NCBI GenBank assembly: GCA_023374025.1
Contig: SIJG01000014.1
Coordinates: forward strand, 419,077-483,076
DNA length: 64,000 bases
Direction of reading: 5' to 3'
DNA from: Heterodera schachtii
Taxonomy: Eukaryota; Nematoda; Chromadorea; Rhabditida; Heteroderidae
The stretch's first letter is position 1; every line of letters starts with the position of its first letter. The notes beneath the pieces are model-generated. The model did not search any database, was not told the DNA's origin, and saw only the letters and a program-made list of their open reading frames with translations. Positions 22,135-34,950 of the stretch are shown one piece after another. A program made the translations under genes and the position numbers.

Positions 22135-25100
22135 TTTGTCTCTCCAAGTGGCGGCTCTCTCTCGCCAAGTCGCACTCCAAAGGGAGAAAATCCGCGATTT
22201 GGAGGAATCATTGGGCAATGGGACGAATGGCAAGCAGTACCAGCACCAAGGGACAATAGAAGGAGGAGGAGGGGGAGCAGCACAGGGCCAACAGCGACAG
22301 CAGCAAATTGGAGAACAATTGGACGAATTACGGCACAAATTTTTGGCATTGGAAAGGGAAAAGACAGAAGGGGAACGAAATTTACAGGTGAAAAATCAGC
22401 GAGAAAGAACAAAATGACAACATCCCTTCAGAACAAAGAAACGGAACAAAGGGACGCAAAAAGTGAGTAAAAGAAAAAAAGAGAAAATGAACGATAAAAA
22501 ATTGGGAGGCGGGGAATTGAGGAAATTGTGGAAGCGAAGGCGAATTTGATTAATATTAATCATTTTTTAATTAGTTGGTGAGTTGGAACAACTGCAAATG
22601 GCTGTTCAGAGGCTAATGGTGGACAATGAGCAAAAAGTGAGTGGGCGGGGGGGAGTGACCAATGGGTAATTAGTGAGTGGTGACCAACGGATGGACGACT
22701 CTTTTTTTCCAAAAAAAGCGAAAGATTGTCCACCAATGATCAGAAGATTGATTCAGAATTCGCTGATCAAAACCCTTCACAATGCCCTGGAGGAGCAGCA
22801 GCGCCGTCTGCTCAGTGCCAGCCTTTTGCAGCAGCAAAACGAAGTGTCCGTCCACCAATTGGACATCAATGAGCAAATCCGACGCATTTTGCTTACGGTT
22901 GCGCCATTGGCTAATTAATTCGCTAATTAATTAATTAACTTTCTTTCCTGATTTGCCGCAGCAGGACGACCTGTCCTTGGATGGCTCCGACCATTCGATG
23001 ATGGCTCATTCGTCCTCCTTTCCGGCCGGTCTTTGTGCCCAGTCCTTCCGTTCCGCGTCGCCTCGTCGGACTCCGCAGCCTTTCCCTCCGTCGTCCGGGC
23101 CAACTTCCGCCCGACAGCAGTGCTTTCCCGTGTCCACCTCCTTCTCCTCCTCGCTGTCCGCGTTGGTCCCTCCTCCGCCTCTGTGGCGCGTTTCTTCGCC
23201 CCCTCCGCCTTCCATTCCGCCCCATCAATTGGCCACGGAAAAACTCTCCCAGGAGCATCCCCCACAGGCCGAACAACCCTCAACTTCAAGCAGGTTGACC
23301 TTTCCCTTGCCAAATAGAAAGATCGTTTGTTGATTCAGCGGCCGTGCCGCCACTTCTCCATTGGCCCGTCAGTTGGCGGCCGAATTGGACGAATTGCGCC
23401 AATCGGCGGAAATGGGCGTTTTATTGCGTCAGCCCTATTCCTCCGCGAGTTTGCCGCGATCCATCCACTCAAAAGTAGAAAAAGCATTTCTAAAATCACA
23501 TAAATTCTTCCATTTTAGGCTAATTCCTTGGGTGTATGTGCTGCCACGCGACTTCGGCACGGTGAGTGTTTCCCTACGGCGAAGGGCGGCAAAAGCAAAA
23601 GAGGAAGAGGGGAAGGAGGGGACATTGGCACTCAGAGAGAGGAGGGCATTGCCCTTGGCAATGGCACCATTCCCTCCCAACGGTCGAATTGGGTCCGCCG
23701 ACTGTTTGGTCCGACTTCAAAGACACCACAAAAGCAAAGGGCCCACTCGACGCCAAACTTGGCGCACTTTCGGAAAGTCTCTCGGGAAGAGAGTGAGTCA
23801 CCCAAATGGAAGCGGAATTGAGCAGACTTTGTGCTGGATTAAGCACATCTCCTCAATTTTGAACTTAAATCCGCTCCTTTTGCTTTCCGATTCCATTTTA
23901 TTATTTCTCCCTCTTTTATTGGCTTCTCTTTTTCCTTTGTTTTCTAATTGGTTTATGCCATTGGTGCTGTGTCGAAGTGACAAAAAAGCAATTGTGTGGT
24001 GATCAGAAGAGGCGGGTCATTTCAGTACGGAAGAGTTATTCTAATGATTAATTTATTATTTAAATTATAAATGAATAATAAGCTAATAATAATAAATATA
24101 TTTGGTTCTATTTCAGTTTACAAGACCACAAAAAAGTAATAATTTGACAAATTTAATGCAACATAACTTTTTTCAGAAGCAACCAAATTACACATTCTTG
24201 GTATCATTTGATAGCCCTAAGTGTCCTCTATTTTGCCTTTAAAATTTCAAAAAATTTCGTTGAGTTTCAAAGAAGTTGTGGCTTGTAAATTTCAAAAATT
24301 GATTTGGTAAACCTTTTGACCACAACTTTTTTGAAGCTCAACGAAATTTTTTGAAATTTTAAAGGCAAAATAGAGGACACTTAGGGCTATCAAATGATAC
24401 CAAGAATGTGTAATTTGGTTGCTTCTGAAAAAAAGTTATGTTGCATTAAATTTGTCAAATTATTACTTTTTTGTGGTCTTGTAAACTGAAATAGAACCAA
24501 ATATATTTATTATTATTAGCTTATTATTCATTTATAATTTAAATAATAAATTAATCATTAGAATAACTCTTCCGTACTGAAATGACCCGCCTCTTCTGAT
24601 CACCACACAATTTGCCTTTTTGTCATTTCGCCACATTTGCCTTTTTGTCACTTCGACTCACCACGTATGCCATTGTTTCTCTCCCCTCCCCCCCCCCCCC
24701 CCCCTTCTTTTTTGGTGATGGTTTATTATTTTTGGCTATTTTTTGCTTTTGGCATTTTCTCCTCCATTATCTTTACAATTTTTCCTTTCCTTTCAGCTGT
24801 TGAGAGTGACGATGAATTAGCTTCTTCCGCCCGCGGCAATGTGCCAAACTCCGAAGCATTGAATGGTCATTCGCCCCCCAACGCCAAACATTTGAAGCGC
24901 GGTCGGCGTGCCCGCTCCACGCTCCGCTCCTTCTTGGGCCGATTTGCCCACCGGGGAAATTCTCTGCAGGACGTCCGTCCTTCCCAACGGTCATTCATCC
25001 GTTAATTCACTTTGTTTGAGATTTTCACTCCAAAAGTAATCAGCATTTGTTCCGATCACTCCCTACCGTACCCTCTCCGTACTGTACCATCCCAACTAAC

Positions 25101-26795
25101 CCCCCCCCCCCTCCCTCTTCAGTCTGTCGCCTTCTCTCCTCCCTCCCGGCATTCCTTCTTCTTCGTCCTGTGCCTCCGTTCGTCCTCCCCTTTGCCATTT
25201 TGTGGATTGGGACCGTGCCCTCTGTTCCCGTTGGCTGACTGAGGTTGGCTTTGGCGATGTTTTTGTGGGCGCCGTTCGCAGCGGGCGCCATTTGCTGAGT
25301 ATGGTCGAGACGGACTTGGAAACGGAATTGGGCATTCGAAGCGCACTGCAGCGGAAGAGACTGAAGAACATGTTGGACAGAATTGAACGAAATGTGGAGA
25401 CGGAAGCAGCGGACAAAATGGACATCAATTTGGTGGGTGGGCAATGGGCGGCTGAAAATGGCAGCGGATGATTTTACCGGCATTTGCCATTGATTGGACT
25501 GATTTCCGTTGCCCATCGCAAAGGGACACTTTCGATCAATTCCATTTCCGTCCATTATCATTTTTCCCTCTCCTAATCACACTTTGCCCCTTAGGTTATG
25601 CTTTGGTTGGATCACATCGGACTGCCTCAGCTGAGGGACATTTTCGCAGAAAATCGCATCGACGGAAATGTAAAATGAATTAAGAAAAGGAAAATATTTT
25701 CCGACTTTCCCTGCACAGTTGCTGTTGGTGCTGTCAGTGAATGATCTGATCGAATTGGGCATCCATTCGGCCCTTAACCACGCCTCCCTCGCCCGTGCCA
25801 TTCAATTCCTTCGCTCTGTCGATTTCCATCTTCATCGGCTGGAGAAGCACTTCAACTCGGTCCGTTATGCTCATATTTGTCTCTTCATGTTACATACTGT
25901 TCTTTTTTCTTATCTTCCTCCCTACTTTTTTCTCTCTCTCTTCTCTCTTTCTCTCTCTTTATCTTCCTTTTTTTCTCTTTCTCTCCCATTTTACCTCCTC
26001 CCTCACTCCCTTTCCTTCTTTTTCCCATTTTCTCTCTCGCCCCTCTCTCTATTCTCTTCACCTTTTTTTTCTCTCATCTTCCCATTGTGTCTCCCTTTTC
26101 TGATCAGCAGGAGTCTCTCGCGCGTTGTCCCATCCCCGCTGAAGTGGAACGGTGGAGCCATTGTTGTACGGTAGAATGGCTTCGAAGCGAAGACTTGGAG
26201 GAGTTCACGCGTCGGTTTTGATAAATTTAGGGGATTAAAATCGCTTAAAAATCCGTTCATTCCAGCAAATTTGGCTTTTTCTGGCCTTCACGGCGCTTTG
26301 ATGGTTTGCGAGCCGACTTTTACGGTCGAATCATTGGCCGAAATGCTTCAAATCCCTCCGACCAAAAGTTTGATTCGTCGGCATTTGACCACACAATTCA
26401 ACGCATTGCTTGGCCAACAAGTGAACCAAAAAGGGATTATTCAAGGCCAAACAATGCGCAGCTGTTCAGATAGTCGGCAACAAAAGGGACACCGTCGCGC
26501 AACCGACGGTCACTCATTTGACGCCAGGGCTTAGAATACGGGTGAATTAGGGGGAGGGGGACAATTGGGCGACAAAAATTAGGCTAATTAAGGGACGGGA
26601 CAATTGGTTAAATTAGGCTAATTAAGGGATATTATTTTCTTGGATTGGGCTAAAGTCATTTAAAATGCAAATTTTCAGTTGGCCAAAAGGGGCTTTTCTT
26701 TGGGACGAAAGAAGTCGAAGTCGGACATTTTTGTGGAGCCTGAAGTGCGGATTTGTCCAGAAGAGGTGAGAAAACGGCGAAAAGAAATAGAATAA
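22135..26795 (+). CDS. hlb-1: Liprin-beta (coiled coil plus three SAM domains)
   Basis: Scaffold of synaptic active zones and cell adhesions, partner of liprin-alpha and LAR phosphatases. In-phase exons: 22135-22387, 22432-22462, 22575-22636, 22757-22897, 22962-23293, 23339-23474, 23519-23792, 24797-24989, 25123-25432, 25595-25669, 25719-25859, 26111-26210, 26266-26420, 26679-26795. Coiled coil: LQVAALSRQVALQREKIRDL, LQMAVQRLMVDNEQK, then a Leu/Gln heptad region. Pro/Ser-rich linker, then a basic stretch (NWVRRLFG...LRSFLGRF). SAM1 begins DRALCSRWLTEVGFGD, SAM2 VMLWLDHIGLPQLRDIF, SAM3 TVEWLRSEDLEEFTPNL with GLHGALMVCEPTF, and the ending RGFSLGRKKSKSDIF...CPEE is the liprin-beta C-terminal motif. 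Intron 23793-24796 hosts a foldback transposon; intron 25860-26107 is CT-rich. Confidence 0.9.
23964..24665. mobile_element. Long perfect foldback element in liprin-beta intron
   Basis: About 700 bp forming a nearly perfect hairpin: two arms of roughly 310 bp around a short loop at about 24290-24315. The terminal motif CGAARTGACAAAAAGGCAA occurs once at the left end and twice in tandem at the right end. TATGCCATTG flanks both sides directly (23954-23963 and 24666-24675), a 9-10 bp target duplication. The arms contain the core ACATTCTTGGTATCATTTGA that also occurs in the element at 33033. Arm identity is so high that the insertion must be young. No coding capacity. Confidence 0.88.
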
Positions 26796-29150
26796 AAGTT
26801 GTCAATTTGAAACAGAGAATGGAAGTGAATGGGACGGAAGGGGGCGAAATGAGCGAAGTTTGAGGGAGGAGAAAGGACAAAAGGGAAAAACGGACAAAAG
26901 GACGACAAAAGTGGAAAAGGATGATGAAAATTGGAAGAAAGTGACGACAACCAGCAAAATGATGTAATTTTATTAGATAAGTTCAATTAATTCTCATTAA
27001 TTTTTGTAAATATTTTGTTTATTTGTTATTTTTGCCGAAAATTGCTCATATTTTTTCATTTAAAATTGTATATAAATAAAAAAATATATTTAATTTATAT
27101 TTTTTAATATAATAAAAATTGCTAGCGAATTCCGTTAATAAGCCAAAATAGAAAGCAATTTCTATGTAAACAAACACCCCTTCGTTCTTTCATCACTCCG
27201 TGCGAGTCATCCGCCAATCGCTTACCTAATTAGTCCTAATTAGCGCATCCGTCGACCAACCGAATTCCATTCTCACGTTGATCAGTGACACGTGATACCA
27301 TCAGAGAAAATAACGAAGGGGGCGAAACATGCAACTGTTGTTTTTCATTTTGTGATACAAATGAATGAATTGAGGGGAGGCAATTGATAAATGTGATCAA
27401 AAAAAGGGCAAAAACGAAAAGGGGGGGGGGGAGAGATGTGACCAAAAAGGACATTTCATCAATCGCCAAAAGACAAACAAACGATCGCCTGCTGCCGTTT
27501 CCGCGCCATCAATCACCATCAAAAAAGCATCATCCGATCACCTTCACCCCTTCTTATCACCTTTCATTCACTCTCTTGAAATTTTTGTTTTCAATTGCCC
27601 AAAATAATTTCATCGAAAGTATTTTTTGCGCACAAATTTGGGGGACACAAAAAGTGAAAAGAATTTCAATGAATTTATTATAAATAAAATAAAAAAGAAA
27701 AGGGAAAATGATGAAAAGGGACCAAATGATCAGAAGAAGATCAAAAAGAACAGATCGAAAAGAGAAAGGGAAAAACAGCAAAAATGGACAAAACATTCAA
27801 AAAATGCCATTAGAGAAACTCAGAGAAACGACACAGTACAGAAGCAACCGATCATTTATTAGCACATAAACTGTACAGTACATCTGCTGTTTCCACTAAT
27901 TCCGCGCATTCGCTTACCCCCGCGGCTATTTGCTCCTTTGTCCCACGTGTCGCCCGCCGCCCAAAAACTGCGAAAATACGCAAAAGAAATCACAAAATAT
28001 AAAACATAAGAAAATTATGAACAAAATGAAGTTGATTTGTGAGTCGAATGAGTTGTAATTTGTGAGTTGTCCAATTGTCGGTCCATCGTTGTCACTACGC
28101 CAAAAGACCACAAATAAACGTTCAAAAAATTCAACGTCGAAAGGGCAAAAGCACACGAAAAGTAAAGTGACAGCGAAGGAATGAATGGCCTTTTTTGGCC
28201 TTTATTTTTAGTATTTTGAAGTCATAACGAAATACGAATGACCTAATTGAATAAATTACATTATTATTCATTATAAAAATGATTTGTTGTCTTTTTTTGT
28301 TTGTTAATTGACCACTTTTTGTTTGGTCTTCCAAATTTTGCCTTCCGCGCCATTCCCTCCCCCCCCCCCCGCCAATTCATTGCCTTTCCATCCGAAATAA
28401 ACAATCCGCGGATCACAGCAAAAGCGATGAGAGGGCGAACGAAAGTGGCGGCGACGGCGGCGGTTGGAGGCGCCTTCGACGAACTGATTTTTTTTTGTCC
28501 CTTGGTCAGCATGATGCAATTCCCACCGCCACTCGTCCACCCCCTTCCCCCGGTCCCCCTCTCCCTCCCCCTCCCCCACTTCGTCCTCTCCCCCCCCCTC
28601 CCTTCCCCCCTTTCCCACCCCTATCCATCTTCTTCCAATTTCGTTGAATTCTTCCCACCCCCAAAACCCGTCGATGTCATCATCCTCACTCACCCCGTCC
28701 GTCGTCAATTTCGTCGCCACGTGCTGTCTCCCACTCGCCCGTTCCCATCAGCGAAAGAGCAGTTTGTTTCGACGCGATATGAGCCAAATTCGGAGGCACT
28801 GAGCGCGGGGCGGGGCCGTGGCGAGCCAATAAAAGCGGAACCATCACCACCGGACGATCAGTTGGACTTAGAATGGCTGAACGAAACTGTTCATTCATTC
28901 GTCTTCTCAGTGTCGAACTCCGTCTTTACCTCCCCCTTTTTTGTTTCCCTTCCCATTCCGTTGATTATACCTCTTCCCCCCCCCTCCCTTTTTTGCTCCC
29001 CTTTCCCTTTCCCATTTGCTGGTTATCCCTCCTTTCCTATGCTTTTCCTATGCTTCTTTCTTTGGGCCCTTTTCCTAATCCCCTCCTCCCCTTTTAGCTC
29101 TCATCCGCCACAATCATCCTTCTTTTGCCAATAATTCCACCACTTTCCTA
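26796..29150. other. Intergenic, AT-rich then C-rich; no firm gene
   Basis: Spans from the liprin-beta stop to the tyrosine aminotransferase start. 26980-27130 is very AT-rich and probably includes the liprin 3' UTR. A short frame starting ATG 28873 could be a leader exon for the aminotransferase (28873 to about 28911, joining CT CTC ATC at about 29099 in phase). The open frame around 28740-28890 (EPIKAEPSPPDDQLDLEWLN) looks protein-like but has no partner exon or homology I can name. Poly-G/C at 27422 and 28362. Confidence 0.45.
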
Positions 29151-30919
29151 ATGGTTTCCACGTCCCCATCCCCACCAATTGCCATGGCCCAACATGCGCC
29201 ACTTTCTCATCGCCAACATCGCGCCCCGCTGGCCAAAGTGTTGGCCTCGGAAAAAAGTCTCTATCCATCGATGAACGCGATAAAAACACCAAAAAAGGCG
29301 AAAATGGTAACATTTTTGAATTCAGACTCTTTCCATTGTAATGTTGAAAATATTTTTAGCAGAAAGTTGCCCCAATTCGAGCCCAAATCGGCGACCATTC
29401 CGAATGGATTCCGTTGCGCGCCTCGAAACATTCGCGCCAAACGGTGAATCCGATCCGTCGCGTCACCGATTCGCTGTCCGTTGAACCAAATCCGAACAAA
29501 ACTCCAATCCAACTGAACCTTGGCGACCCCACTCTGACCGGTTGCTTGCCGCCCTCGGAGTCCGTCGTGGCCGCTCTTCGGGAGGCGATCGATTCGCATC
29601 GCTTCGACGGCTATGGCCCGGCGATTGGAACGCAAAGTGCCAGAGAAGCAATCGCAGAGGTAGGCTTACATCTTCTGATCCAAAGTCATTCCGATGTGAA
29701 CTCTTCCTACCTTTAGCATTTTTCTTGCTCCGAGGCGCCGATTTCGGCCAATGACGTTGTATTGGCCAGCGGATGCTCGCATGCGCTTGAAATGGCCATT
29801 GTGGCGATCGCCGACCCGGGCCACAATATTTTGGTGCCCCGTCCCGGCTTCCCACTTTACTCAACGCTATGCCAGCCCAATGGCATCAAGACAAGACAGT
29901 ACCGGCTCAAGATGGAGGAGGACGGGCTGATCGACCTGCAACACCTTGAAAGTCTGATCGATGACCGCACCCGTGCCATCGTCGTCAACAATCCGTCCAA
30001 TCCGACCGGCATCGTTTTCCCTCGCGAACATTTGGAACAGATTCTGAAGCTGGCCCAAAAATACAAAGTATAGTGATAATCGTAGTTCATTTGATCACTT
30101 CTTCGTTTGTTCAGCTGCCGATCATTGCCGACGAAATTTACGGCGATTTGACCTACGCGGAAGGTGCCAAATTCCACCCATTGGCCACGCTGTCCCCGCG
30201 AGTACCTATCATTACCTGCGACGGCATTGGCAAGCGCTATTTGGTGCCCGGCTGGCGACTCGGCTGGCTTATCATGCACAATCGCTTCGGCGTGCTTTCC
30301 GACGTCAAAGCCGGCATTGTGTCACTGAGTCAGAAGATTGTCGGGCCATGTGCACTGATCCAAGGGGCGTTGCCACGAATACTGCGTGACACGCCGCAGT
30401 CGTTCTTCGACAACACCAAAGCATTGCTAGCAAAAAATTCTGAAATTGTCTACGACATTCTGTGCCAAGTGCCGGGACTGAAACCGCTACGACCCCAAGG
30501 AGCGATGTACATGATGGTCGGCTTTGACGAGGAAATGTACGGGGACGAGACGGGCTTCTTGCAGAGGCTAATCGCGGAGGAAAGGTAATGCATCGTTGGC
30601 ACTTTGCTCTTCCTGATTTTATCTCTGTTTCGCTTTCAGCGTGTACTGCTTGCCCGGTTCCGCCTTCTCTCTGCCCAATTGGTTCCGTTTGGTGTTGGCT
30701 TTCCCCGAAGAAACGACGAGGGAAGCCTGCGAGCGGATAGCCGCCTTCTGCACACGGCACATGCGCCCGTGCAGGAAACAATTGGCACTATGGGGGAGTC
30801 AACCGGACGAGGAGGACGGCGGAGGGTCGGAAGGGGCGGAACGGACCGCGGCAGAAGAGAGTACGAGCGGTGAGGAGGAGGAAGACGGCCAGAGACAAAG
30901 CGAGCGATCAGCCGAATGA
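29151..30919 (+). CDS. tatn-1: Tyrosine aminotransferase
   Basis: PLP enzyme converting tyrosine plus 2-oxoglutarate to 4-hydroxyphenylpyruvate, first step of tyrosine breakdown. Exons 29151-29306, 29363-29659, 29717-30067, 30115-30584, 30640-30919; 517 residues, all in phase. Class I aminotransferase signatures: TVNPIRRVTDSL, NPNKTPIQLNLGDPT, VLASGCSHALEMA, NILVPRPGFPLYSTL, VVNNPSNPTG, PIIADEIYGDL, and the PLP-lysine motif CDGIGKRYLVPGWRLGW (Lys about 308). It ends with YCLPGSAF and a Glu/Ser-rich tail of about 40 residues that is longer than in mammals. The N-terminus before KVAPIRAQIGDHSEW is poorly conserved; an upstream leader exon at 28873 is possible. Introns are 47-57 nt. Confidence 0.93.
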
Positions 30920-33032
30920 TCAACCGATCGGCCGATCAAAGCATGCCGAAATGCGGCACGGGCACACATTCCCATCCAACCGAAAAGCAAATCTCAAACA
31001 GTCGCTACCGCCGCGTCATTTTTCCTTTTTGATTGTTTATTTTTTTCTCTTATTAATTTATATAATTTCAAAACAAATTACTTTGCTTTTATGCATTCTT
31101 TCCTATTTTTATCCATTTGATTTTGATTCTCTTTATAAGCCAATGTTATTTTTGTGCAAATAAATCCTCTCATTTTTTAAGCTAGGAAATTACGTCACAT
31201 AATATTACCGTATTCACTCTTTAAATTATTTGCAGCAAAGAATGGGAGGATAGGATAAATGCAGATGAAAAATATGCAGATAAAAACGTAATTACTAATC
31301 ATAAGCTAGCGCAAAATATCTGTAGCTGACAATTTTCTCATCCAATTTTTTTTCATTCTATCTTTGGGATGGGAATTGTAAAATAAGCATTAAATAGGCA
31401 CAAAAAACCTCGAATAGATAGTAAAGCACATAAACTTAATCATCAATTCTTAGGAAAATTTTTTCAATTTTTAGAGGTATATTTTCTGAATTTTTTGGTC
31501 GATTCATATTCACGCAATTCTCATGTTTAATTATTAGCTAAAAATAATAAAGAAAAATTTAAAAAATTGTTAGATGAGTCGGGGTCGTTTTGACGTCAAA
31601 TCAAAAATAAATAAAAACCACGCATTTTAATTGATAGTTCATATAATTGATATTCGCGAAATGCTACAGAGCAGGGATGGCATTCCAAGGCCCCAAATTT
31701 TTCTAAATCGGAACTACGATGCCCAAAAATTTTCAGGAAATCGGTAGGCAAAAATGAAGTTGGGTTTCCGACCTCAAAAATATCGGAAATCTGCTATGAT
31801 GAAAGGATTTAAAATTCTATTTTAAAATTTTTGCATTTGTGGTTTTTTAATGTCGTATTTCCTCGAATTGAGCCCCATCCTCGATTAGAACCCCACTCCG
31901 AATATAGCACCCCCCCCCCCAAAAAAAAAATTTTTTTTTTAAATTTTTCAAGAATTTTTTTTCTCAGACTCTTAACGATACTGAGAATTAATAAAAAATT
32001 ATTTAATTATTCTTATAAATTTTATTTGGAAAATCTTTGATTGATTTTTTTCTAAAAGTAAAATTCATAATCACTTAAATTAATTACAAACACATGAATA
32101 AAAGCTTAAAAATGGAGAAAAATATGGCAAATTTATCACATTTATTTGCTATTTTAAATACCTATTAAAATAAACAAAAAAAAAAAAATTCAATAAATTT
32201 AATATTTTTTATAAAAATTCATAAAAAAAAAAATTTAGAATGACTAATTTTACAAAATTTCTCAATAAAAAATTGCAATTTTTATTTCTCTAAAAAAATC
32301 CATTACACCCTTGGTTATCTCCTCTTTAAATCCTATTAAAAATGGAAATCAAATTCACGCTCGTGACCAACGAGGGGGGAGGGGGGATCTTTTTGGTTTG
32401 CACATTGAAAAACCTAATAATATATTTTCGAAAAAGGGAAATAAGCGAAACAGTTGCACGCTTAGTTAAAATGGGTTTTTGGGTCATGGGTTCGAATCCA
32501 CTTGCCTGCCATTTTTTAAAAATTATTTTTTGGGTTTTGGTTCGGGTCAAGGGTTCGGAATTGGGTGAAATATGTCAAATTCAACCGTGCAATTCAGTTC
32601 CGCTTATTTCCCTCTCAGATCAGCCACAGATACGAATGGGTTCTGAGGCTTTTATTACCAAGGCAACTGAAATCTGAAAAAATACCCCAAAAAAACAATT
32701 TTAATAATTTAGAAGAAAAAAGTGACTCAAAAAGCATTGCTCCCCCCCCCTATGATCCCGAATTCAAAAATCAGTTTATTTTTGTAAATTTTTTCAAAAA
32801 TCTAATAAAAATATTGAATAAACACAAGCTTATTGAGGAAGAATTGCGGATTTTTTTTTTTAGTATATTTCTTTTCCAGAATGAATACTTCAGAATTGTT
32901 ATAGGAATTATTTTTATGAAAAATTGAGTTTTTCAAATTTATGTATCTAATATCTTTTTTATTTAAAAATAAAAAAGATTTTTCTCTATTTTTAGTGCTT
33001 TTTTGCACTATAATTTATTCCACAATAGTGAG

Positions 33033-33442
33033 GGTAAAAACCCAACTCGTACTAGGCCAACTCGTACTGCCCCAACTCGTACTGTTTTTCGACAAAAAAA
33101 TCGTCATAACTTTTGTTAAAGTCGGCCAAATTAAACATTCTTGGTATCATTCAATAGCCCTTAAAATTCTCTATCTATTCACCATGTTTCAAAAAATTTG
33201 ATCAAGTTTGAAAAAAGTTATGGACAAAAACAAATTTTTTTACGATTTTTGGTCATAACTTTTTTGAAAAGCAATAAAATTTTCTTGCATTTTGCAGGTA
33301 GATAGAGAACGTTAAGGGCTATCGAATGATACCAAGAATGTTTAATTTTGCCGACTTTAACAAATGTTATGACGATTTTTTTGTCGAAAAACAGTACGAG
33401 TTGGGGCAGTACGAGTTGGCCTAGTACGAGTTGGGTGTCGTC
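33033..33442. mobile_element. Foldback element with triplicated 12-bp ends
   Basis: Each end carries three copies of CCAACTCGTACT, spaced by AGG or GCC (left 33041-33084, right 33390-33434 inverted). Inside, the arms continue as inverted copies (GACAAAAAAATCGTCATAAC) and contain the core CATTCTTGGTATCATTCRAT. CAATAGTGAG occurs directly on both sides (33023-33032, 33443-33452), giving a 9-10 bp duplication. Terminal bases are GG..CC. No open frame for a transposase. Confidence 0.85.
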
Positions 33443-34950
33443 CAATAGTGAGTTAGGGATTTTCAAACATTCGTATAAATTTCCGAGGCCCATATCGAAC
33501 TTTTTTTAAATCCAATATTTCAAGTTAAAAAATTTTATAAACAAATTTAGGTAAATAAAAATTTGGTGAAAAAAATTGCATAAAATCATAGAATTTTTGT
33601 AAAAAAAAAAAAAGGGTTGAACAATTGAGCCCCACCCTCGAATTTTTAGTCCATCTTTGGTCCATATTTGGCCATTTTTAAGCTTTTTAATCATATTTCG
33701 GGCATTTTTAAGTCCATATTTTATGCCCATATTTGGTATTTTTAGTCCACATAATTTCCAGCCCTATTAATTATAAATTAAAAAATATATTTATTAAATA
33801 ATATATTTTTAAAATTAATATCCAATTCATTAATTACTACATTATCTCCCTTAAACCGGCTTCGTAAATCCGTACAAATGAGCCCTGCTTTAAAAACAAT
33901 CTTTCGCTTTTAACTGATCCATAAAGTGGGCTCAAAAATTTTCGGGCAAACACGGCAAAAAAAGGCCATTTTCCATGTTCTTCTTTCAACTTTCAGTAGA
34001 GAAAGGGATCGGCGCTGAATGGTATAGCCTTTTCCGCAAGATTCAGCCACTTCAACGATCGCCTGTGTTTTTGGGTCCAAATTTAATGAATTAGCTGGGT
34101 GACTGACCTCAGAACTGGTTGAATGAATGCATTTTGGTCGCCTAAAAATTATTTCGAAAGAATAAATGGTTTTTTTTTTTGAGTTTCTTGCGCCTCCATT
34201 AGAGCAAATATTCCGCCTAAACGGATTGGCGATTCTACATGGTCAATGTTTTGATTGACATTTGAAGATAGCATTGAAAGCTCAGCAGCCGTATGTTCCA
34301 ACAAACAGCGATTTGCGATTTAACCCAGGCAATTCGGAATTTGTGCAACACCACTGCTCCAACCCAACTTTTGCCATATGAAATTTCAGTTATTCAAAAA
34401 AGGAACAGTCCCGTAAATTTGATTAATTCTTCGTCGAGCATATCTCTAATTTGGTGCGATTTACAATCCGATGAATGAGAACGACAATGAAAATAATCAC
34501 AATTATAATAATTTTTTATTATTTTTTTTCTGAGCTCTCCGTGGCCTAAAACGTACGAAAACCAATTTTTTCGGTTGTTGTTAAGCTACTTTTCGAGTTA
34601 TTAGCAACTATTTTCTAGTTTTTTATTTTTAGCAACTAAAAAAGTATAAAATTTTTGAAAAAAATATTTTTGCTTGTGAATAAAATTTGTTATGAAAAAT
34701 GCAATAAAAACGAAAAATACACCCCCTAAGAATCGACCTGAAAATTTTCAAAAATGCACCCCTAACAAATGAAAAATATTCTCAAAAAGGAAAATATTGA
34801 TCATAGGCCCCAAACTCAAAAATGCTTAAAAAGGGTCAGAATCGATGTAAAAAGGTTTGAAATGGGTTGGATAAATAGAATTAGGGGCGCGCTTGCCCTT
34901 TTTCAGGCTGAAAAAGTGCCGGAATTGGAGTGCCAAATTCAGCTGGGACT

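Noticed and set aside
22135..22470. Alternative frame FVSPSGGSLSPSRTPKGE in the liprin coiled-coil exon
   Set aside because: Open, but the other frame gives the conserved LQVAALSRQVALQREKIRDL heptads and correct phases on both sides.
28301..29134. 277-codon plus-strand open frame
   Set aside because: Dominated by Pro/Ser/Phe from C-runs; only its last 50 residues look protein-like and no partner exon fits.
33033..33442. CRISPR-like array of CCAACTCGTACT repeats
   Set aside because: Units are adjacent and mirrored at both ends of a foldback element in a eukaryote; no spacers.
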